Part shown: in pieces, positions 8,285-14,961 of the stretch
Layout: every line of letters starts with the position of its first letter
Numbering within the stretch: the first letter of the stretch is position 1
Assembly: GCA_036264135.1 (NCBI GenBank)
Contig: DATARN010000219.1
Coordinates: 1 to 37,119, forward strand
Direction: 5' to 3'
From: DATARN01 sp036264135
Lineage (GTDB): Bacteria; Actinomycetota; Acidimicrobiia; Acidimicrobiales; Palsa-688
Length of the DNA stretch: 37,119 nucleotides
Position numbers and translations under genes: made by a program
The notes under the pieces: generated by a model
What the model was told of the DNA's origin: nothing
Databases searched by the model: none
The model's input: the letters and a program-made list of their open reading frames with translations, nothing else

Positions 8285-9241
8285 TCAGGCGGAGCACGCC
8301 GTGCAGGTGGGGCACCGACTCTGGGTGTGGCGCTCGAGGACGATTCTGGTCAGCTCGACGCGTGATCGCACGCCGAGCTTGGTGAAGATATTGCGCAGGT
8401 GGAAATCGATGGTGTGTCGGGAGAGGAAAAGGCGGGCGGCCATCTGTTGATTGGTGAGGCCGGCGGCCGCCAGTTCGGCGACACCGAGCTCGGCCGGGCT
8501 GAGGCCGGCCCAGCCGAAGGTGGGCCGGACCGGGCGGGCGCTGTTGCTTCCGGCGGCACGCCGGCGGCGCTCGGGATCCAGCCGGACGAGGGCACCCACG
8601 ACATCGCGCCCGGCGAGGACCGGCTGGCAGCGAGCGGCGTAGCGCTCGCCGCTGGCCAACTCGAGCTGCTCGCCGGGTTCGCACTCGCCGGCCATGACGC
8701 GACGAGCCCAGCCCCAGACGCTCGGGCGATCTGCGTCGCCGAGCAGCGCGGCGGCGGCGGCGTTGGTGAGCATGCGCCGCTCGTTGACACCGGCAACGGG
8801 GCCCCGGCTGGCCCGCCGCACCCGGACAAACTGTTCGAGGAGTGCCCGCTCGGCGGCGCCGGCCTCGTCGACCAGCCGAGCGGCGATGTCCCGGCTGACG
8901 TGCTGGGCGTACGGCAGGATCAGGGGGCCGAGATCGGCAGCTCGGCAGACCAGCAGCACGGCGCCAATCGCCCGCCCGGTCCTCGGATCTTCGATCGGGG
9001 CGGCGGTGGACACCGATCCCGGGCCCGGGTCGTCGCGCCCCGACACCCGCTCGAGCACACGGTCCCGTTCGTCTATCACGAGGAGGCTGACCGCAGTCGC
9101 CTGGAGGTCGCACGCCACCTGTTCCAGCACGGGGCGAGCCGCCCGCACCAGGCGGCGGGCTGGCGCGGGGGCGGGGGACGTCAGGACCGTCGTGGAGGGA
9201 GCCATAGTCGCAGCCTGATGCTGAAAGGGGTGAGTTGTCAT
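8285..9241 (-). CDS. GAF-like/LuxR-type transcriptional regulator
   Basis: 318 residues from ATG 9241; ATG 9205 (306 residues) is an equal alternative since neither has a good SD. Residues about 25-150 resemble a GAF-type sensor (LLVIDERDRVLERVSG, then DPRTGRAIGAVLLVC), and 160-230 a small PAS/GAF-like second part. The C-terminal LuxR helix-turn-helix spans about 245-305, with LSPAELGVAELAAAGLTNQQ and the recognition helix SRHTIDFHLRNIFTKLGV. The tail carries a cysteine cluster, CPTCTAC, at the very end, possibly metal or redox active (inference). The domain order recalls DNA-binding regulators that sense a small ligand rather than a phosphorylated receiver. The 172 bp to the VIT gene hold no evident gene. 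Targets unknown; the downstream membrane-protein genes are candidates. Confidence 0.8.
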   Translation of the reverse strand: MTTHPFQHQAATMAPSTTVLTSPAPAPARRLVRAARPVLEQVACDLQATAVSLLVIDERDRVLERVSGRDDPGPGSVSTAAPIEDPRTGRAIGAVLLVCRAADLGPLILPYAQHVSRDIAARLVDEAGAAERALLEQFVRVRRASRGPVAGVNERRMLTNAAAAALLGDADRPSVWGWARRVMAGECEPGEQLELASGERYAARCQPVLAGRDVVGALVRLDPERRRRAAGSNSARPVRPTFGWAGLSPAELGVAELAAAGLTNQQMAARLFLSRHTIDFHLRNIFTKLGVRSRVELTRIVLERHTQSRCPTCTACSA

Positions 9242-9350
9242 CACCACGTCCGGGTGAACCGTTGGGGGGAAAGGGGGCGGTGTCGGGTCCCCGCCGTCGT
9301 TCCCCCCACGGTCGTCGGCAATAGCGGTGCCGTCGTGGTCGAATGGCGCG

Positions 9351-9986
9351 ATGAGCGAACTCGACGGTCTCCGGGCGCTTGGCTCCTCGGCACTTCCCTG
9401 CGCGCTGGACGTGCGCGACGAGCATTCGGTGGCCGCGTGTGTCGACCGCGTGGTCGACGCGTGGGGCGGCGTCGACATGCTGGTCAATAACGCCGGCATC
9501 GGTATGCGGACGGTCAATCCTCGTTTCATGTCGGAGCCGCAGCCGTTCTGGCAGGTGGAACCGGGCGGGTTCCGGGCGGTGGTGGATACCAAAGTGGTGG
9601 GCTGCTTTCTGATGGCCCGAGAAGTCGTGCCGCGCATGCTCGGCCAGGGCGGCGGCCGGGTCGTCAACATCTCCATGAACGAAGAGACGATGGTCCGACG
9701 GGGGTTCGTGCCCTACGGGCCGGCGGGCGCCGGCGTCGAGGCGCTGTCGCGAGTGATGGCCGCCGATCTGGCCGGCAGCTCCGTCACCGTCAACCTGCTG
9801 CTCCCCGGCGGGGCGACCCGTACCGGAATGGTCCCCGACGAGCTTCCCGCCGAGATTCAGACCCGCCTGCTGGACCCGGCGGTCATGGGACCGCCGATCG
9901 TGTGGCTGGCCTCTCCGGGCGCGGCGGGGGTGCACGACCGCCGCATCGTGGCAAGCGAATTCGTCGGCGACGTGGCGGCCGGCTGA
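9351..9986 (+). pseudogene. Degenerate short-chain dehydrogenase/reductase lacking the Rossmann glycine motif
   Basis: The open frame encodes 211 residues that are clearly SDR: CALDVRDEHSV, the NNAG motif (residues 46-49), VVNIS, a block around Tyr122, VNLLLPGGATRTGM and a C-terminal WLASPGAAGV. Two essential parts are missing. The N-terminal 40 or so residues with TGxxxGIG, which bind NAD(P), are absent, and the same frame upstream meets a stop at 9255-9257 with no such motif before it. The catalytic YxxxK reads YGPAG, so the lysine is Gly126. The protein is unlikely to be an active reductase; it is either a decaying 5'-truncated gene or a non-enzymatic remnant. The frame is otherwise intact, so decay is recent or the product has been kept for another role. 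The start is uncertain (GTG 9327 is also in frame). Confidence 0.65.
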
Positions 9987-10038
9987 GGATCGGCTGCGCT
10001 CCTCTCGGGCCACGGTGGGTGATCGCGCCTCGTCCCAA

Positions 10039-10052
10039 CCGGGTGATCCCGG
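10039..10052. terminator. Short hairpin between convergent SDR and MFS genes
   Basis: CCGGG-TGAT-CCCGG sits in the 71-bp gap between the SDR stop (9986) and the MFS stop (10058). The stem is only 5 bp with no T tract, so it is a weak candidate. Confidence 0.3.
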
Positions 10053-10057
10053 CATCG

Positions 10058-11341
10058 CTATCCGGGCGCGGGGATGGTCACCGTGACCTCCGCGACGGCG
10101 GGGCGGTCCTCGCCCAGGACGCCAAAGACCCGCGGGCGGAACACCGCGATTGCGGCCATGACGGCGAGGAGAAAAGCAGCGAACAGGGTCGTGGTGGCGG
10201 TGAGGCCGAACCGGTCGGCGAGGGGACCCTGGAGGAGTGAGCCGATGGGGTACACCACGCCCAGGGCGACGAGGTAGATACTGAGGATCCGGCCGCGGTA
10301 CTCATCGGGTGCCCGGAGCTGCACCACGGTCTGGAGTCCGGACAGGACGCCGATGTAGATCGCCCCTACGACGGTCAGGGCGACGGCGGCCAAGGCCAGC
10401 GAGGGGGCAAAGGCGTAGCCGGCCAGGGCGAATGTCAGCGCCACCAGCTCACCCACCAGCACCCGGCCGCGGCCGAAGGCGGCGGCCAGCGGTGCGATCG
10501 CCAGGGCGCCGAGCACCGCGCCGATCCCCTGCGCCGTTGTCAACACTGCCGTGGCGGAGGCGACCGACGACTTGGATCCGTTCGTCAACGACCGGGCGAC
10601 GGCGGGCACCAGGGCGATGAACGGCGAGGCCAGCAGGGCGACAACGGCGATCAGCAGGATCGCCGCCCGGCACGCCGGCTCGGCCAACGCGGCGCGGGCG
10701 CCTCGCCGCACCGTCGCCCAGAGCCGGTCGGCGGCCGTCGGGACGGGTCGTACGAGCCGGACGAAGAGAAGGGCCAACACGACGGCCAGGAAGGAGACGG
10801 CGTTGGCCACGAAGGCCGTGCCGTAGCCGAACGCGGCCACGGTCACGCCGGCCGCCACCGGCCCGACAACGCGGCCCATGTTGAACTGTGCCGAGTTCAA
10901 CGACGCCGCCGCCAGGAACTCCGACCGGGGAACGAGATCGGGCAGGATTGCTGACAGGAAGGGCACGATCAGGGCGGTCACGCACCCCTGGGCGGTGACC
11001 ACCAAGGTGAGAAGCAGCGGCGAGGTGTCGCCGGCGTAGACCAGGGCGGCGAGGACGAGGGCGAGGAGCGTCTCGACCACGTTGCCGATGATCAACCACC
11101 GCCGGCGATCGAGGCGATCGGCGAGGGCGCCGCCGACGGGGGACAGCAACCCGATCGGAAGGAAGGCACCCGCGGCCACCAGCACCGTCCACGTGGCCCG
11201 GCCGGTGTTGGCGGTGACCAGGGCCCCCACCGCGACGGTCTGCATCCACGACCCGATGTTCGACACCAGGCTGCCGGCCCACAGCAACGTGAAGTCCCGG
11301 CGGCGCAGGGGGGCCAGCGGCGACGCGGTGGTCGTCATCAT
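10058..11341 (-). CDS. Major facilitator superfamily exporter (MFS_3/EntS-like)
   Basis: 427 residues with twelve expected membrane segments. It opens with LRRRDFTLLWAGSLVSNIG, typical of the MFS_3/DHA3 group, has motif A as GGALADRLDRRRWL between TM2 and TM3, and GRVVGPVAAG in TM5. Members export drugs, siderophores or other small molecules by proton antiport; the substrate cannot be predicted. Two ATGs stand side by side (11341 and 11338). TAGCTT lies 6 nt before the first, which fits a leaderless start. The gene converges on the degenerate SDR and diverges from the hybrid kinase, with a 224-bp gap to that gene. Confidence 0.87.
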   Translation of the reverse strand: MMTTTASPLAPLRRRDFTLLWAGSLVSNIGSWMQTVAVGALVTANTGRATWTVLVAAGAFLPIGLLSPVGGALADRLDRRRWLIIGNVVETLLALVLAALVYAGDTSPLLLTLVVTAQGCVTALIVPFLSAILPDLVPRSEFLAAASLNSAQFNMGRVVGPVAAGVTVAAFGYGTAFVANAVSFLAVVLALLFVRLVRPVPTAADRLWATVRRGARAALAEPACRAAILLIAVVALLASPFIALVPAVARSLTNGSKSSVASATAVLTTAQGIGAVLGALAIAPLAAAFGRGRVLVGELVALTFALAGYAFAPSLALAAVALTVVGAIYIGVLSGLQTVVQLRAPDEYRGRILSIYLVALGVVYPIGSLLQGPLADRFGLTATTTLFAAFLLAVMAAIAVFRPRVFGVLGEDRPAVAEVTVTIPAPG

Positions 11342-11347
11342 CGGGCG

Positions 11348-11353
11348 AAGCTA
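11348..11353 (-). promoter_or_regulatory. Candidate leaderless -10 element of the MFS gene
   Basis: TAGCTT on the minus strand, then 6 nt, then ATG 11341. No convincing -35 upstream. Confidence 0.45.
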
Positions 11354-11530
11354 CGCCCCCGCCACTCGAACGGCACCCGCGCCGTTGGCCGGCAGGGGTG
11401 GAGGGTGACGCATTTGCGGAAAGAGATGAATACGAACCGCCCATTTCTTGGCCCAAAACGTTAATAGCACTGAATTGTCTGCCTTCGTCTGCCGAATTCA
11501 GGGGCGGGACCGAGGACGACGGGCCCGGCC

Positions 11531-11576
11531 AAGGAGGTTTCAGCCCCGGATGACGGCGACAGAGCATGACTGGTGA
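11531..11576 (+). CDS. Possible 8-codon leader ORF overlapping the hybrid kinase start
   Basis: A full SD, AAGGAGG (11531-11537), is 28 nt from the kinase ATG (11566), too far to serve it directly. It is 12 nt from ATG 11550, which opens an 8-residue frame (MTATEHDW) ending at TGA 11574-11576, 11 nt inside the kinase gene. Translation of the leader could deliver ribosomes to the kinase start. The coding part is 11550-11576. A spacer of 12 nt is long, so this is tentative. Confidence 0.25.
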
Positions 11577-14340
11577 CCCGCCGCCGCCCGGCCGGCTGCT
11601 CGTCGTCGCCGCCGCCGGCGGCGATATGGCGCTATTGACGGAAATGCCGGCCTTGGCCGCCGGCGCGGTGATCGATTGTGTGACCACCGTCGCCGAGGCG
11701 GTCGACGCCGTCGAATCCGGTGACGTCAACGCGGTGCTGGTCGACCTGGCCGTGACGGGCGCCGATGGCGTCGCCGGCGTCGAGGCCATGCTGCGAGCCC
11801 AGCCCCACCTGCCGGTCGTGGTTCTCACCGGAGCCGGCGACGACGAGCTGGGCGTCCGGGCGGTGTTCGCCGGTGCGCAGCTGCACCTCGCCAAGGAGGC
11901 CACAACCGGCGAACTGGTGATGCAGGCGCTGGCCTTCGCCTCCCAACGAGCCGCCGCAGGACGGGCCCGGCAGATATTCGGGAGCATCGTCGAGTCGTCC
12001 GACGACGCCATCTTCAGCCGGGCCATGGACAGCTCCATCGTGACCTGGAACCGCGGCGCCGAACGGCTCTATGGGTACCGGGCCGAGGAAATCATCGGCC
12101 GGCCATTCTGGAGTCTCATACCGCAGGATCGCCCCGACGAGCCGGACGACCTCCTGGCCGACATGCTGCAGGGTGCCCCCGTCGAGCCGATCGAAACCCG
12201 ACGGGTCCGCAAGGACGGGACCGAAGTTCAGGTGTCCCTTCAGCTGTCTCCCATCGTCGAAGGCGGCAAGGTGGTCGGTGTCTCGTCGATCGCCCGGGAC
12301 ATCACGGTGCGCAAGGCCGCCGACGCTGCCCTCCAGGACAGTCAGATGCGGCTGGCCGAGGCGCAACGCCTGGCCCGGCTGGGGAGCTGGTCGCTCGACC
12401 CGGCATCGGGGGAGCTGCAGTGGTCCGACGAGCTGTACCGCCTGTTCGGCGCCGAGCCGGGGGACCTGACACCCGCCCAGCTCTTTGACCGGCTCGGTCC
12501 CGAAATCGCCGTCCGGGAGCGGGCCGCCCTGGCCCGCTGCATCGGATCGAACGTTCCGTGGGAAAGCGAAACCAGCTTCATCCTGCCCGACGGCACCACA
12601 CGATGGCTGGCCGCTCGCAGCCGGCCCGTCACCGATGAGCGCGGGGAGCTGCTGCAGGTGCACGGGACGGTGCAAGACATCACCGAGCGGCGCAACGCCG
12701 AGGAGAAGTTGCGCGTTCAGGCCAAGATCCTCGACGCGGTGGACGAGGCCGTCGTGGCCACCGATCTGGCCGGGACCGTCGACTACTGGGGTCCGGGCGC
12801 CGAACGCCAATACGGATGGCGCGCCCAGGACGCCCTGGGCCGTCCGGTCGGCGAGCTGCTGGCGACGGCGTCGTCGCAGGCACAGACGGACGACATCATG
12901 ACGGTTGTGGCGGCGGGTAAGGGTTGGTCGGGCCTCATCGAGCGGCGCCGGCAGGACGGCACGACATTCCTCGCCGAGTTGAAGTGCAGTCCGGTTGTCG
13001 ACGACGAGGGCAAGGTGGTGAGCATCATCGGCATTTCCGCCGACGTCACCGACCGCCACCGGGCCCGGGTAGAGCTGGAATTGGCTCGCGATCAGGCTAT
13101 GGAAGCTTCGGTGGCCAAGTCGAACTTCCTGGCCACCATGAGCCACGAGATCCGCACCCCGATGAATGGCGTCCTCGGCCTGGCCCAGCTGCTGCTCGGC
13201 ACGTCCCTCGACGACCGCCAACGTGAGTACGCCGCCACCCTGCTGGAGAGCGGCCACGGGCTGTTACGCATCATCGACGACATTTTGGACTTCTCCAAGA
13301 TTGAGGCGGGCCGCCTCGAACTCGAGTCCATCGATTTCGACCTCCAGGCCATGATCGCCGACGCGGCCCGCCTTTTCACCGTCCCGGCTCGCGAGAAGGG
13401 CCTGACGTTGAACGTCGAGGTGGCGCCCGAGGTCCCCGACCTGGTGCGGGGCGACCCGGGGCGGCTTCGGCAGGTCATCGTCAATCTGATGGGAAACGCC
13501 ATCAAGTTCACGGCGTCGGGCAGCGTCACGATCTGCGCCGGCGTCGTCACGCGGGCCGGCGATGAGCTGACGGTTCGCCTCGAGGTCCAGGACACCGGAA
13601 TCGGCATCGACGAAAATCAACTGGACCGGCTTTTCGAGCCCTTCACCCAGGCGGACTCCTCGACCACCCGCCGGTTCGGGGGGACCGGCCTCGGACTCGC
13701 CATTACCAGGCAACTGGTCGTGCTGATGGGCGGTCGTTGCGGCGTCGACAGCCGCCCCGGCCGGGGCAGCTCGTTCTGGTTCACCGCCCGGTTCCTCCTC
13801 CCGCCGGCGCCGGCGCTCTTGGCGCCCTCCGGCGGGGAGGCGACCGCCGAACCCGACCGCCTCGACGACCGGAGCGCACCGCGTGCGGTGCGGACCGAGG
13901 CGCCGACACGGCTGCCCACGGGCCGAGCACGCGGTGTCGTCCTGCTGGCCGAAGACGATCCGGTCAGCCGGATGGTCGCCACCACCATGCTCAGTGGGGC
14001 GGGGTACGACGTGGACATCGCGACCGACGGCGCCCAGGCGGTGAGAGCGGTCGCCGCCAAGTCGTATGACGCCGTCCTGATGGACTGCCACATGCCCAAC
14101 ATGGACGGGTACGAGGCCTCGGCCCGTATACGCGACGGCGAGGGAGCCGGCCCCCGAACGCCCATCATCGCCCTGACGGCCAGCGCCCTGCGCCACGACG
14201 AGGAGCGCTGCCGGATGGCGGGAATGGATGATTTCGTGGCCAAACCGTTCAGGATGGGGCATCTCCTTGCCGTCGTGGCGCGATGGGTCGCGCCCTATCC
14301 GCCCGAGGCGCAGAACATCCACCACGCGCAACAGCACTGA
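11566..14340 (+). CDS. Hybrid sensor histidine kinase: pseudo-receiver, three PAS, HisKA, HATPase, receiver
   Basis: 924 residues, no membrane segment, so probably cytosolic. Order: receiver-like domain (about 10-125), PAS 137-255, PAS 260-375, PAS 385-500, HisKA with SHEIRTPMNG (His527), HATPase with NLMGNAIKF, DTGIGI and GGTGLGLAI, then a C-terminal receiver with AEDDP, Asp840 in LMDCHMP and FVAKPF. The C-terminal receiver is complete. The N-terminal one keeps Asp60, LTG and a lysine, but its acidic pair is replaced (VVAAAGGD), so normal Mg-dependent phosphorylation is doubtful. PAS1 and PAS3 carry PAC-type ends (ITVRKAAD, VTDRHRAR). Signals may be redox or small ligands; none is predictable. 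No partner regulator lies next to it; phosphate may pass to a distant Hpt or the receiver may act alone. The first in-frame start after an upstream stop is ATG 11566. Confidence 0.93.
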   Translation: MTGDPPPPGRLLVVAAAGGDMALLTEMPALAAGAVIDCVTTVAEAVDAVESGDVNAVLVDLAVTGADGVAGVEAMLRAQPHLPVVVLTGAGDDELGVRAVFAGAQLHLAKEATTGELVMQALAFASQRAAAGRARQIFGSIVESSDDAIFSRAMDSSIVTWNRGAERLYGYRAEEIIGRPFWSLIPQDRPDEPDDLLADMLQGAPVEPIETRRVRKDGTEVQVSLQLSPIVEGGKVVGVSSIARDITVRKAADAALQDSQMRLAEAQRLARLGSWSLDPASGELQWSDELYRLFGAEPGDLTPAQLFDRLGPEIAVRERAALARCIGSNVPWESETSFILPDGTTRWLAARSRPVTDERGELLQVHGTVQDITERRNAEEKLRVQAKILDAVDEAVVATDLAGTVDYWGPGAERQYGWRAQDALGRPVGELLATASSQAQTDDIMTVVAAGKGWSGLIERRRQDGTTFLAELKCSPVVDDEGKVVSIIGISADVTDRHRARVELELARDQAMEASVAKSNFLATMSHEIRTPMNGVLGLAQLLLGTSLDDRQREYAATLLESGHGLLRIIDDILDFSKIEAGRLELESIDFDLQAMIADAARLFTVPAREKGLTLNVEVAPEVPDLVRGDPGRLRQVIVNLMGNAIKFTASGSVTICAGVVTRAGDELTVRLEVQDTGIGIDENQLDRLFEPFTQADSSTTRRFGGTGLGLAITRQLVVLMGGRCGVDSRPGRGSSFWFTARFLLPPAPALLAPSGGEATAEPDRLDDRSAPRAVRTEAPTRLPTGRARGVVLLAEDDPVSRMVATTMLSGAGYDVDIATDGAQAVRAVAAKSYDAVLMDCHMPNMDGYEASARIRDGEGAGPRTPIIALTASALRHDEERCRMAGMDDFVAKPFRMGHLLAVVARWVAPYPPEAQNIHHAQQH

Positions 14341-14396
14341 CGGCCAGGCGGCGAGCAACCCGCGCCCCATCACCTTTGGTCCCGGGATCAGGTGAC

Positions 14397-14422
14397 GGCC
14401 GGACCAGATCCGGCCCCCTTTT
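14397..14422 (+). terminator. Rho-independent terminator after the hybrid kinase gene
   Basis: GGCCGGA-CCAGA-TCCGGCC forms a perfect 7-bp stem (14397-14403 with 14409-14415) followed by CCCTTTT. It lies 57 bp after the kinase stop and before the furA promoter, separating the two units. Confidence 0.65.
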
Positions 14423-14443
14423 CCCCCCTGATCTGATCCGGAA

Positions 14444-14473
14444 TTGGACCTACTCCAAACTTGCCGTTAGGCT
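14444..14473 (+). promoter_or_regulatory. Leaderless furA promoter with overlapping inverted repeat (candidate FurA operator)
   Basis: The -35 TTGGAC (14444-14449) and -10 TAGGCT (14468-14473) are 18 bp apart, and 7 nt separate the -10 from ATG 14481, so the transcript should start on the start codon. An inverted repeat TTGGA-CCTAC-TCCAA (14444-14458) covers the -35. Mycobacterial furA is also essentially leaderless and autoregulated by binding near the -35, so this repeat is the best FurA site here (inference). Confidence 0.6.
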
Positions 14474-14480
14474 ACCGGCG

Positions 14481-14921
14481 ATGTCCCCGGAGACGCCCCT
14501 CGGGCGCGATGTGCTGCTGCGCCGCCACGGCCTGCAGGTCACGGCCCAGCGGTTGGCGGTGCTGCGGGCCGTGTCCGAACGACCGCACGGCACGGCGGAC
14601 GATATCTGCACCATGGTCCGCGCCGAGATCGGCGCCATCTCCCGGCAGGCGGTATACGACGCCCTCGCCGTTCTCACCGACAAGGGTCTGCTGCGGCGCA
14701 TCGAGCCCGCCGGGTCGTCGGCCCGCTACGAGAGCCGGGTCGCCGACAACCACCACCACCTCATCTGTCGTACCTGCAACCGCATGGTGGACGTCGACTG
14801 CGCCGTCGGCGAGACCCCGTGCCTGACGGCTGCGGACGACTGGGGCTACGAGATCGACGAGGCCGAGGTCATCTACTGGGGCCGTTGCCCCGACTGTGTG
14901 GCCGCCCGCCAGGAGCGATGA
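14481..14921 (+). CDS. furA: FurA-type peroxide/iron-responsive repressor
   Basis: 146 residues, usual for the Fur family. The winged helix covers about 1-80, with RHGLQVTAQRLAVLRAVSE and the recognition region ISRQAVYDALAVLTDKGLL. The metal region has NHHHLICRTC (Cys96 and Cys99) and a second CxxC, CPDC (Cys136 and Cys139), which together make the structural zinc site; the histidines around 91-93 belong to the regulatory site. In actinobacteria FurA represses its own gene and katG and is inactivated by peroxide, which fits katG starting 40 bp downstream. The frame extends upstream to 14283, but ATG 14481 is chosen because it aligns with the family N-terminus and sits exactly 7 nt after a TAGGCT box. 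Fur, Zur or Nur are less likely given katG next door. Confidence 0.93.
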   Translation: MSPETPLGRDVLLRRHGLQVTAQRLAVLRAVSERPHGTADDICTMVRAEIGAISRQAVYDALAVLTDKGLLRRIEPAGSSARYESRVADNHHHLICRTCNRMVDVDCAVGETPCLTAADDWGYEIDEAEVIYWGRCPDCVAARQER

Positions 14922-14961
14922 GCCATCCCTAACCAAACAGCGAGGAAGGAGAAGGACCGAC

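Noticed and set aside
8109..10055. Long minus frame across the LuxR and SDR region (648 codons)
   Set aside because: Arginine/proline-rich shadow in another frame of the LuxR gene; LuxR motifs are in the frame ending at 8285.
11632..13257. Minus frame of 541 codons opposite the hybrid kinase
   Set aside because: Antisense shadow; PAS and kinase motifs are on the plus strand.
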